Shown: one piece after another, positions 32,963 to 43,327 of the stretch
Numbering within the stretch: position 1 is the first letter of the stretch
Layout: every line of letters begins with the position of its first letter
Assembly: GCA_014529385.2 (NCBI GenBank)
Contig: CM043960.1
Coordinates: forward strand, 117,006,043-117,064,042
Reading direction: 5' to 3'
Length of the DNA: 58,000 nt
Source of the DNA: Adiantum capillus-veneris
Lineage: Eukaryota; Streptophyta; Polypodiopsida; Polypodiales; Pteridaceae
The notes under the pieces: model-generated
Told to the model about the DNA's origin: nothing
Databases searched by the model: none
Seen by the model: only the letters and a program-made list of their open reading frames with translations
Position numbers and translations under genes: made by a program

Positions 32963-33322
32963 TTATAAGTCAATTGTATCTACAAGTTTGTACTCTCTTC
33001 CATACTTATCTACCATTAAAACTTGTAGTCCACTGACATCTGTATACATAAACGCATAGAGATTCTTATGGGTGGTCAACTCTCTAGCATAGGGTTCTAC
33101 ACACTTGTAGAAGATATATGGATCCCCGTTTTTGAACCTATATAATCCCTCATAAGCATAATCCATTAGAACTCTCATGGCTTCATTGGTTTCAATGAAT
33201 CTCACGTTTGGTTTGTTGATCAAAGGATGTCTCTCCTCTATGTTTGGTTTGTTGATCAAAGGATGTCTCTCCTCTATGTATTCTCCCAATCCCCCTGTTG
33301 TTGGCATTGCATCGTTTTTCAT
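32963..33322 (-). CDS. ORF of unknown function upstream of F gag
   Basis: This frame starts at a true ATG (MKNDAMPTTGGLGEY) and runs 119 codons to TAA, in the sense direction of F, between the leader and gag. The N-terminal part has a perfect 12-residue duplication (IEERHPLINKPN twice); the rest (YEGLYRFKNGDPYIFYKC, VSGLQVLMVDKYGREYK) looks globular. I recognise no family. It may be an N-terminal gag module or an accessory ORF. Confidence 0.5.
   Translation of the reverse strand: MKNDAMPTTGGLGEYIEERHPLINKPNIEERHPLINKPNVRFIETNEAMRVLMDYAYEGLYRFKNGDPYIFYKCVEPYARELTTHKNLYAFMYTDVSGLQVLMVDKYGREYKLVDTIDL
33206..33277. repeat. 36-bp perfect tandem duplication
   Basis: Two identical 36-bp units, in frame with the unknown F ORF, where they duplicate IEERHPLINKPN. 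Confidence 0.93.
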
Positions 33323-36133
33323 GTTTGTGAGTGGAGTAGAGAGCCCTAGTGGTGGATGATTTGTCAGGATTAAGGCTCACTCAAGTTTCTCAAGATAGTC
33401 CTTGACAAGCCCACTTATGCAACTTATTCCTTTTTGCCCCTGGTAAGGTCTCTCAAAAGTCAGGAATTTGTGACTGTTTGGTCTCTAAAAACTAGTCTTG
33501 AAGTACCTTAAAAGTCTGGTTGATATTGCCTGCTAGCTTTCTTTCTGGCTATACCTGACTCAATTTGGAGTTGTCTATCAAAAGTTAGAGCAATTTTAGT
33601 GAACTGCACTTGAAGTAGCACTCAAAATAGTTTCAGATCTAGAACACAAGAACTTTGCATTATATCTTGGTTTCCCAAAGGTATTTTTAGCTCAAACTTG
33701 AGATTTGGGATATCCTCAAGTATGTCCACAAGATCATCAAATCAGATGCCCCCAATATGTTGAGGTACATGGATCGCGATCCATGTTCCCTGTCAATTTT
33801 TTTTCTCCAAATTTTGACTGTGTGTAGACAAGGTCATATGCAAGCTCTATACCAATTTTCATCAAATTCTGAGGTTGAGGTACATGGATCGCGATCCATG
33901 TTCAACCACATCTGGACTTGATCTCTTAGCAACTTGTTGCGCTCTATGTCCACAAGCTAAATATCAAATCTTTTTGGATTTGTTTTGACAGGTCAAATGG
34001 CCAATACTAGGTCTACGCTGCGGTTTTTAGTCTATCACACCTGTTTTGCTCCCTTTTGGCCCAAATTTGCTCAATTTTTTTCAAAACTCGACTTGGAGAT
34101 ATGTTTTCTTGTGTATGCACTATTGATCTAGAAAGTTTTAGGTCAAGATGTCACTATGGGTACATGGATCGCGATCCATGTTTAGAGCCCAAATTGACCT
34201 TTTTTGGTATCACCAGAATCAACATGATTAGCAAGTCCTGTGGTATCAAAATTTTTGAAAATGGACCTCTGGATTGAAAATTAGGTCAATTCTGGCACTT
34301 GCTCATAGAGTACTTGGCAGTTCAGGGCTTTTGGTCTGGTTTTTTATATCCAAATTCAGTTTTGAAAAGACCACTGGATTCCTTGAGATGTCGTCTAGCT
34401 ATGGTGCAAATATGGTATCGGTTTGTGACAAAGGAACATGGATCGCAATCCATGTACCTATGTGCTAGAATGTACTGAAACTTGGCACACGGCTTTCCCT
34501 TTGGTCTCTTGATGCTAACTATGTGGTTTTTGTGTGATTTGGACTTGTTTAGGCCATGCAAAAGTCAATCCCTAGGTCTGTTTTAGGGTTTTCACCTTGA
34601 ACTGTTTTTGGTTCTTTTTACCCACTTTTTGAACCTTTAGACAAAATCTTTTGGGGACTTTTGTTCACAATGGTCTCTGTTATAGGCTAGAAAAGTTTTT
34701 GTCCAAAAATCTCTCAAAGGTACATGGATCGTGATCCATGTTCCATCACTTTTGGATCTAAATTTTTTGTGTGCTGATAGCTTGTGATGTTTGTAGCTTG
34801 CTCCACAAATCTTTTTGAATTTGAATCAGTTTTGACCTACCAAAATTGACTTGTACAGTCTGATGTGGTCGTCTTGACAATGAATTGTTTCTGGCTTTTT
34901 TGACCACTTTTTACAAATTTTTTGCATATAGTTCTTTTGGGAAAGTTTTTTGTCTATGTCTCGGCTACCTACTGCTCAAATCTCAGCCAAAAAAGTTTCA
35001 AATTTTGTTCATGAGGTACATGGATTGCGATCCATGTTTGAAAGCCAAACTAACATTTCTTAGTACCATTAGAATCAACATGTTTACTAGATGCTATGGT
35101 ATCAAAACTTTTGAATTTGGACTAGTTTTTGTCATTCAAAAGAAATTTTTTCTGTTTGTCGTGCGGTTTTTGACTAGTTTCTGTATTTGGCTATTTTGAC
35201 CAACTTTTTTCAATTTTTTGCAATTGTGGCTTTTGGGAAAGTTGTTCCAAATGATATCAGGGATGTACTTGTCAAAACTCAACCCCAAATGTCAAAAAGG
35301 TACATGGATCGCGATCCATGTTTGGCAGCATTTTTTCATGAATTTTGTTCTATTGGTTTTCTATGCCCTGTAGAAGCCAAATCTCACCCCTTTTTGAATT
35401 TGGATCCCAAACAGTTGAGGAATTCCAAATTTTGTGTCTACAATGCATGTTTTGTTGTTTTTGTCCTACTAGTCAACTTTGATGTGATTTTTGAGTTTTT
35501 CTTTCAAGAAAACTTGAACAGAGCAGTTTTCCACTGATACACAAAGTCACTGATCACTTTTCACCAAAAATGGTCTTTGGGGTACATGGATCGCGATCCA
35601 TGTTCCTCCACAAATTTTGGTTAAACTTTCCAGATTGCTTTTAGAGAGTATGTTGATGCCTTTGATCAACAAATTTTGGAATTTGGATCACTTGTGAGGT
35701 CTCTACCATCAAATTTTCAGAATTTCAGAGTTATGGTCATTTCTGCCAAAATATGGTTTTCACCCTTTCCCCCTCAATCTTTTAGCCCAAATTTGATGGT
35801 AGTAGTTTCTACTTATCCTACTCCTAAGTAGTATTGAAATGAAACATATAATAAAAACAAACAAAACGGTACAAAATAAAGTCGAAATGGAAAACGAAAG
35901 AGCACTTTGAAAGCATAGAGAAAATGAAATAATGAAAGCCTTTGGCTATCTCACTCACAACCCTCTTTACCTCTCGAGAATAGACCTAGCAAGTCCTCGA
36001 CTTCTAGACTCTATCAAGCACTAAACCCCGTGTCTAGCTGCTTCACTGCTAAGGTGTAAACGGAATGGAGAGACAATCTTTGGAAAACAATGCCCTAAAT
36101 ATGCACTAGGTCACTCACCATCTAAGGATCATA
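33323..36133 (-). other. F 5' leader (long, non-coding)
   Basis: A 2.8-kb leader between primer site and first ORF, T-rich on the plus strand. It is a diverged tandem repeat of about 280 bp; for example the 80 bp after 34181 and after 35037 are clearly related (CAAACT/CAAATT, AGAATCAACATG, TATGGTATCAAAA). Each unit carries one copy of a 20-bp palindrome. Plus- and minus-strand frames through it, some showing YMDRDPC, are by-products of the palindrome. Confidence 0.75.
33767..35603. repeat. Array of eight 20-bp palindromes
   Basis: ACATGGATCGCGATCCATGT, a perfect palindrome, starts at 33767, 33882, 34162, 35302 and 35584. One-base variants start at 34436 (CGCG to CGCA), 34722 (CGCG to CGTG) and 35018 (CGCG to TGCG). 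Start-to-start distances are 115, 280, 274, 286, 296, 284 and 282 bp. Most copies are preceded by GGT and followed by TTC or TTT. All three variants are transitions within a CpG. Confidence 0.95.
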
Positions 36134-36151
36134 TCCTCGGCAGCGGCACCA
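36134..36151 (-). other. F primer binding site (Asp-like)
   Basis: The minus strand reads TGGTGCCGCTGCCGAGGA, one base inside the LTR. From memory this differs at three positions from the tRNA-Asp-type site TGGCGCCGTTGCCGGGGA used by Athila-like gypsy elements. Confidence 0.7.
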
Positions 36152-36152
36152 A

Positions 36153-37049
36153 TGTTAGTGGGTCGCCGCAATGGATGTCTGCAGCATAGCTTTTTGGTAT
36201 TAACATAATGTCAATGCTCAAGGAAGTGACTCGGATGGGGCATGGAGACTCTTTGAGATCGTCAATCTCAAGCAAACACAACAACTCTACAAGAAAACCA
36301 ACACTCATGATCAGGGAAATCTGCCTATGTCCTTTCTCACAGCTCTAGGTCATCACGCCATTTCAGCACTCAAATGGACTCGAAATGCAACGAAACTTTA
36401 GGAGAAGGTCTAGGACACCTAGTGGCACTATCCTAGCAAGTTTGGTCGCAATCTGACAAGGTACCAAAATCACAATCCATCATGGAAAAGGTCCTGAAAA
36501 TTGCAACAGAACTATCTATAAAGGTCACCCTTTCGTCTAGGAACACTCTCCTATGGTCAAAACGACTAAAAACAGTGATTTAAGCACTCAAATCTGCATT
36601 TACATGTCATAGACACATAGTCGCAAACCTCAACAAAATTGACAATGCTTACACTTGAATTAAAGAGCAAAGAGAGAGGAACACAATGCAAGTTTCTAAA
36701 TCAAAAAGGATTACCAAATCATTAGTTGCGATGATTACAAGTTTAGGGCAACTCGTAGCTTGAGCGTATGTTTTCAGAGCTCCTTCCTCTTCTAAAGATA
36801 AGCCCTCTTTTCCCATTAAGGTTATTGAGATTTATACCTAGGGATTTCTAAATTTCCAATGGCCGGCTTACACGAACCTTTACAAATATCATTACACCGT
36901 TACAACTCAGGGGATTGATTCACTACTCTATAATCAAGATTTACACAGAGTGTTACTACACTAGCTCGAAAAACTAATACAGTAAAATTGTGATGTCCGG
37001 CTACGTGTTCGACCAATTGTGCGCCCGTTTGATCTGTCCTCAAATACGA
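36153..37049 (-). repeat. F 5' LTR, partial, boundary uncertain
   Basis: An LTR terminus is seen as TGTTAGTGGGTCGCC at 36153. No partner LTR is in the window, so its right end cannot be set. Sequence to about 37049 has no gene; somewhere here it gives way to the inverted LTR relic. Confidence 0.45.
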
Positions 37050-38401
37050 TCTCCCCTCCAAAAGGCTTTGTATTATAGGTTTCTCCAATCACGAGAGACA
37101 TTTTACAATACAATTCTTTGTATTCCTTCAATACTAGCTAGTGCAATGAATATGGAAGCTTCAAGCACTAAGCAAAACACTTATAACACACAACATCAAT
37201 TCCCTCACCGTCTCAGACCCAAGAGCCCACACACCTTTGAAGATGGTGAGAGCTAGCAGGGTATGAGAGTAGATAGAGAGGAAGAAGGAGTAGTCTTACG
37301 AAAAAGATGTACATCTCCTCACATAATCACTCATATTAGCATAGCATTGCTTAGTAATTAGCATGGTAGACGAGATGAGCATGCATTGAAGCATGGATCT
37401 TGGTTGGATTTGCATCACAAAGCCAAGAGTTGTTGGTGTAGGCCTCCCTTCTCACAAGCTTGGAGTAGGTGATAAGCTTTCCATTAAAGCTTCAGAAGGA
37501 GAGACAGATTCTTCTTGCTTCACACATGAGCTAGTGTGAGTGTGTATGCCATAATGCCTTGAGAGATTCAGCCCCCCCTCTATCTTGGTCAACCCCTCTT
37601 GCTATTTGCTCATGCTACCACCCCATTGGACCTCTCAAGGCTTAGACAATAGGATTTAAGGAGCATAAGTGATAGCCTTCTGACATGTGTCCTCCTTTCC
37701 CCTTTTTTGAGAGCTTTAGGTAATTAATTAATGCAACTAAACTCTCATTGGACCCCTTTGTCGCCTGGCCAATAGGAATCAGGCACACCATTGGGCTGTT
37801 GAATGCTCATTGGACCCCTTGGGAGACTATCCAATAGTCTTCTAGAGAGCTTAATTCGTATTGGTTCTTTTGTTAAGTGTTTTTAAATAAATTAAAATAG
37901 ATTTATTCTCACCTAATTCTCATTGATCCACCTCCATGCCCATCCAATAGGATTTGAGTACACCTTGTGGGCATCTGGGCTAGGGAGCCGACATGTGTCC
38001 CTCATTTCCTTTGTGTAAAGGAGGCTTGTGCGTGTGTGTGTGTTTGTTTCTCTCATCTCCCCTACTTGCAAGGCTCGACCCCTCCTTTGTAGGCTTTTTG
38101 AAGACCTTTTGGTACACACACTAAGCATCCAATTTAACTAAGCTTTGACCATTGGACACAACCTTTGAATTTTGGAACCTTAGCATTTTGGAAGTCTTAA
38201 TGGGCTGAACCTTAGGGTCTTTAAAGCCCATTGTTGCACATTTCTCTTTTGCAGATGGCCCCCCCTTTGGATCCCTACTATGGCCAGTCTACCAGCTTAA
38301 CCAATATTCTAGCTTTTTCTCCCCTGGCACTTCCGCATATTAAATGACTAGTTGAACATGAGAAAATTATTTAGGAGAATTAGATATTAGTTATTATGAC
38401 A
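37050..38401 (-). repeat. Inverted LTR relic related to D LTRs
   Basis: On the minus strand this matches the D LTR from its start (TGTCATAATAACTAATATC, at 38401) through the block with GGAAACCTATAATACAAAG near 37070. Left of about 37050 the two diverge. No internal region or second LTR of this copy is visible, so it is a truncated copy, a solo LTR of a subfamily with another U5, or part of a larger rearrangement. Confidence 0.8.
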
Positions 38402-39275
38402 TCGGATGCATGTGTGGTTTTCCTTGCATGTGGCCAACTCCCCATCGCATTGTGCCATTGACCTTAGGTGGTGTCATCAAGAAACATCATGATCAGATAG
38501 GGATCTCGTAAGGGCCTCTCAGGTATAACCTTTTATTGAGCTAAAAGACCCACACAAAAAATGGCGAGCTTTAGATTTACAATCAGTACAAAAATATATT
38601 TTCCAATAGAGTATTCATTATAAAAATTACTAGAAAACCATTAGAAAACTCTTTTGATCCATAAAGAGCCTTGGTTATTACATATACAACTTGGAGGAGT
38701 TAGAAATGATAAGGAAGTTAATTGTTGGGCCATCCAAGAACATCATTTGAATGCTCACAGCAAAACAAAACAGGCATTGAGAAAGAAGTTGGTGTTCTAT
38801 GGATAGGGGGTAGACGGGTTCAATTGCATCCTCTCTATAGTGGAAAACGACTTGGAGGCCAAAGTGGTCATCAATCACCCTCTGGGAGAGTCCTAGGAGC
38901 GGGATTCATTTGGCCAGACCAACCTATCACCATAGTAAACATATATGGTCCATGCAATGCTAAGGATAGAGACGAATTATGGATGCACCTTAGGGATTCC
39001 CTTCTTGAAGGAGAGTGGCTATTAATAGGTGACTTGAATATGGTGGAGAAGTGCAAGGATAGAATAGGATCAGCCAATCTAGTGGGAGGTTCTGAGAAAA
39101 CTAAACTTGGATGGGTCTTTGTGAGAAATGGTCTATGTTGGACCTCTCGGAGGTGGGTCCTTGGAACTACATGTCAGGTTACACATACACACACATACAC
39201 AAGCCTACAATATGCCCGCATGGCTTCCAGGCTTGACAAGTGCTATTGCTCTCACCAAGCTGACTAAATCTCATC
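38402..39275 (+). pseudogene. LINE endonuclease fragment
   Basis: The frame from about 38880 to 39120 reads ITIVNIYGPCNAKDRDELW and EGEWLLIGDLNMVEKCKDR, the endonuclease/exonuclease/phosphatase motifs of plant L1-type LINEs (N-Y-P and GDxN). After a frameshift, ARMASRLDKCYCS matches the SRLDR end of the domain. No LINE RT is present. It is cut on the right by the D LTR. Confidence 0.75.
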
Positions 39276-40884
39276 TGTCATAATAACTAATATCTAATTC
39301 TCCTAAATAATTTTCTCATGTTAATTTGATCACTTAATATGGGGAAGTACCAGGGGAGAAAATTCTAGAATATTGGTTATGCTGGCAGACCGGCCATAGT
39401 AGGGATCCAAAGCAGGGAAAATAGGGATCAAAAGGGGGGGGCCATCTGCAAAAGAGAAATGTGAAACAATGGGCTTAAAAGACCCTAATAAGGTTCAGCC
39501 CATTAAGACTTCCAAAATGCTAAGGTTCCAAAAATTCAAAGGTTGTGTCCAAAGGTCAAGCACTAGGGAAATTGGATGCTTTGTGTGTATACCAAAAAGT
39601 CTTCAGAACTCCTACAAAGGAGGGGCGAGCCTTGCAAGTAGGGGATGAGAGAGAAACACACACACACATATTCACACACTTCCTTTACACAAAGAGAATG
39701 AGGGACACATGTCAGGTCCCTAGCCCAGATGCCCACAAGGTGCACTCAAATCCTATTGGATGGCCATGAAGGTGGACCAATGAGAATTAGGCTAGAGTGA
39801 ATCTAGTTTAATTAATTTAAAAACACTTGATAAAATAACCAATAAGAATTAAGCTCTCTAGAAGACTATTGGACAATCTCCCAAGGGGTCCAATGAGCAT
39901 TCAGCAGCCCAATGGCTTGCTTGATTCCTATTGGCCAGGAGACAAAGGGGTCCAATGAGAGTTTAGTTGCATTATTAATTATCTAAAGCTTTCACAAAAG
40001 AGGAAAGGCGGATACATGTCACAAGACTATCACTTATGCTTCTTAAATCCTATTGGCTTAGCCTATTGGCTAAGCCCGGAGGGGTCCAATGGGAAGCCAG
40101 AAAGAGGAAATAGCATGAGGGGTCGACCAAGAGAGAGAGGGGGCTGAATTTCTTAAGGCAGTATTCCACACACACTGACACTAGCTCATGTGTGAAGCAA
40201 GAAGACTCTCTCTCTCCTTCTCAAGCTTTAATGGAAAGCTTATCACCTATTCCAAGCTTGTGAGAAGGGAGGCCTACACCAACAACTCTTGGCTTTCTGA
40301 TGCAAATCCAACCAAGAGCCAAGCTTCAATGCATGCTCATCTCCTCTACCATGCTAATTACTAAGCTATTCTATGATAATATGAGTGATTATGTGAGGAG
40401 ATGTATATCTTTGTCGTAAGACTACTCCCTCTTCCTCTCAATCTACTCTCATACCCCGCTAGCTCTCACCATCTTCGAAGATGTGTGAGGTCTTGGGTCT
40501 GAGACCGTGAGGGAATTGATGTTGTGTTTTATAAGTGTTTTACTTAGTTCCCAAAGCTTCCATCTTCATTTCACTAGCTAGTTATTGAAGGAACACAAAG
40601 AATTGTATTGTAAAATGTCGCTCTTGATGGGGGAAACCTATAATACAAAGCCCTTTGGAGGGGGGACCGGCTCCATGTAAGTCCGGTCTTCAACTGTTGT
40701 CAATAGCTTAATTTCTCTCTCTTTTGAAGTATTGTTCATGCCTATCTAACTAGGTGTTATTCTTTTTGTTGCTCTCTCCACCCAAGCACTCATGTTATGC
40801 TCATTAAGAATCTACTAATGAAATGCTCACTGTGTTCATGCTATTTTCCACTACACACTAGTTTCTAGGCCATTAAATGTTACA
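39276..40884 (+). repeat. D 5' LTR
   Basis: A 1609-bp LTR from TGTCATAATAAC to AATGTTACA. It matches 51969-53176. TCATC at 39271-39275 should be the target duplication. The E insertion target ACCGT exists here uninterrupted at 40504-40508. Confidence 0.92.
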
Positions 40885-40885
40885 G

Positions 40886-40897
40886 TGGTATCAGAGC
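40886..40897 (+). other. D primer binding site (initiator Met type)
   Basis: TGGTATCAGAGC, one base after the LTR end. Confidence 0.92.
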
Positions 40898-41107
40898 ACA
40901 AGATTTCTCTTTTGTTGCTCAAGAAGGGAGGTCCTGAAGCTAGCTATAAATGGTTGCTATTATTAATTGCAATTGAGTAAGTAGAATGGTATTCCAGCCA
41001 CGGGTACAGTAGCTTGAGTGCTTTTCTAAAGGGGTAAAGAGGAGTAGCAACTAGGGCTTGAAGTGCCAAAGTACACCTAAAAACTTTTACACCTAAAAGT
41101 TGTTAGA

Positions 41108-42128
41108 ATGGATGACAATATTAAAGAGAGTGAAATTAATGTTGAAAGCTTTGATTTTGCTAATGAGCAGGCTACTAATGATTCCCCTATGCTTGTTAAC
41201 TACCTTGTTTCTAGGCTTCAACAAGCCATGGGCAATCCATCCCTCCGAAGTGAAGTGCAACGGAAACTTCGTGCTCATGGGATTCTCCAAGCTCCTCACC
41301 ATGACAAGAGAGTACCTAGGAAGCCTCCTTGCGAGACTTCCAAAATAGGCCTCTCTCCGATTCAAGAAGAATAAGAGGATCCATACGAAGGGCTCAAAAA
41401 TTTTCTTCTTGATGACGCATCTCCTTCCCAAAGGAGAATTCAAGAGCCCCCCACAAAGGAACGAGAAATAAGTGAGTCTTTTGCCACCTCGGCGGAGATG
41501 GATCCACAAAGACGGTGGGCTAAACGCTCTCCATCACCTACTAAACAGAGAAGACCATTGTACACTTCTCCACACCATAATTCAAAGAGGGATGACAAAC
41601 AACAAGAGAAGAAAAGGCGAGAAAGAGGTCACCCTCTTCTCCATATAAAGAAAGTGATGGTGCGGACAAAGAGAACGAAGGCAAGAAAAAGGCAAGAAAG
41701 AGGTCACCCTCTTCTCCATGTTCCTCAAATTCTTCATCTTCTAAAGAAAGTGATGGTGCAACTTTGAACCATAAAAAAGAAGAGGCCATAGGAAATCCTA
41801 TGCCGTGTGGAAGAGTTCATCCAAGCTCAAGAAGTTCAAAGAGGGAGGAAAGAGTATCTCTTTTCTTACCTATGATGGTACCTTTGGTGCTACATACAAA
41901 GTCTTGGCCTTTATCCAACAATTCGATGCAGCATTTGGAGATGAGGGCTTCACGGAGTCCTCTAAGCTACTCCATGTATCTATGCACTTTCAAAAGTCTA
42001 CCAGGCAATGGTGGTCTAGCCTACGGGCCAACGGTGAAGATCCACAAACATGGAAAGCTTTAAGAGCTTCCATTATACAGCAGCTTTTGGCCACCAATGC
42101 CAAAGACAAAGTACTCACCAAATGGTGA
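41108..42128 (+). pseudogene. D gag N-terminal and capsid parts
   Basis: Gag begins at the ATG at 41108 (MDDNIKESEINVESFDFANEQ), ends at a TAA near 41372, and after a Ser/Lys-rich low-complexity linker resumes as capsid at 41805-42128 with ISFLTYDGTFGATYKVLAFI, FQKSTRQWWSSLRANG and TWKALRASIIQQLL. The linker at 41600-41760 contains an imperfect duplication (AAAGAGGTCACCCTCTTCTC twice). The capsid frame stops at TGA 42126. Confidence 0.8.
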
Positions 42129-42131
42129 AGC

Positions 42132-43164
42132 TTGAATCTCTCTCCCTATGAAACCCTTCACAAATATGTAGACAAGTTTTTGGATTTACATCTCAAAGCC
42201 ACTGCCTTCAAAAACGTGGATTTTGGAGAGCAAAAACAACAAATTTGTGTGGGCTTAACTGAAGAAATGGCGGAGTATGTCAACTCCCAAAGGCCACGTA
42301 CCATATCTGCGGTTATACACCATACTATGGTGGCTTCTCAAATCAATTTCCAAACAAGGGATAAGAGAAATTCTAAGCCCATGGAAAACAAGGGTTCCAA
42401 TGAGCTTAAGGGGAAGGACAATGTCCAAAAGTCTCCTAAGGGCAATTTCAATAACAACAAAGCTAAGGAGAAAGGAGTTTACAAAGGCAAAAACAAACTC
42501 TCTCCTGAAGAGCTTGAGCGTTATCGCAAGGATAACCGTTGTTTCAAGTGCAGCAAGCAAGGGCATGTGTACCGCGCTTGTTCACAAAAGAACACCCTCC
42601 ATGAGCCTCCTAGAGCTACCTTGGTTGATATCCAAGAAGAGGAAGCTCACCACAAAGGATCTCCTCTATGCCATGCTTGGGGAAAGGTAGGAGAACATGA
42701 TGCTTTTATTCTCTTTGACCCTGGTTCTACTTACAATTTCATATCCACAGAGTTGGCCACCAAGCTAGGCATCCAAGCTTATGAGATGGGAGATGTCCTA
42801 TCCGCAGATGGTGCTTTCAAGGGGCAAGAAGCTTCAGTTACTCCCTTAATTGGGAAATTGAGGCTCCATGTCTGAAGCTATGTGGACAAAGAGGATCTCT
42901 CCTCTCAAGCATGAGGATGTAATCCTAGGGGCATCATGGTTTGATTGCATGGCTGCCAATGTTAAATTCCCTGAAAGGAAAATCTACTTTAAGTACAGAG
43001 AAATAGATATCTACATAGATGCCAAAGAGATGGGTAACACCATACCCATTGTACATACGCAAGCTTTCAATAAGTCAATAAAGAGCTCTATTTCCGTGTA
43101 CATGATTTTTGCTAAAGATTCTCAAAATGAACCTAATGCTTTAGCAAAAGAAAAATATAAATGA
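42132..43164 (+). pseudogene. D gag C-terminus, zinc knuckle and protease
   Basis: The frame has LSPYETLHKYVDKFLDLHLKA, the knuckle CFKCSKQGHVYRAC (about 42540-42582) and a protease loop AFILFDPGSTYNFIS near 42720, with Pro for the usual Ser/Thr of D-S/T-G. After a stop at 42873 the frame 42868-43164 holds VILGASWFDC, the second protease motif. Only about 0.16 kb of sequence without a clear frame follows before C4. Confidence 0.85.
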
Positions 43165-43322
43165 TCACAAGGAATTAGAGTTATCCAATTTTCTCACGGG
43201 GTTTCAAGATGTCTTTATTGATGACATCCGTTGTGAACTACCTCCTAAATGAGGCAATGATGACCATGCAATTGAACTCCTTTAGAGAAGTTCACCACCT
43301 AGTAAACCTCCTTATAGAGTTT

Positions 43323-43327
43323 CTCAA
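43323..43327. repeat. C4 target-site duplication, left copy
   Basis: CTCAA precedes the C4 terminus and recurs at 48916-48920. Joining across the element restores the D coding line VSQAQQEEIRRQV. Confidence 0.93.

Larger units (their letters stand above)
26084..37049 (-). mobile_element. F: old Ty3/gypsy element
   Basis: On the minus strand this holds an LTR start at 36153, a primer site, a 2.8-kb leader with the palindrome array, an extra ORF, gag with one intact and one decayed zinc knuckle, protease, and an unidentified pol linker. RT and later domains are cut off by C2 and would lie outside the window to the left. The primer site resembles tRNA-Asp, as used by Athila-like elements, but the lineage call is tentative. 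Its right boundary is unclear. Confidence 0.7.

Noticed and set aside
34056-35537. Frames with repeated YMDRDPC that could suggest a repeat protein.
   Set aside because: The peptide is the translation of the palindrome and appears on both strands; the frames are short and not otherwise conserved.
33767-35603. The evenly spaced palindromes look like a CRISPR-type repeat array.
   Set aside because: Spacing is about 280 bp, the spacers are related to one another, no cas genes exist, and the context is a plant retrotransposon.
36231-38406. TCGGA at 36231-36235 and at 38402-38406, which might be the target duplication of a 2.2-kb solo LTR.
   Set aside because: The right end is a true LTR end, but the left has no LTR-like terminus matching the D LTR and the interior left of 37050 resembles gypsy leader; a chance pentamer is likely enough.
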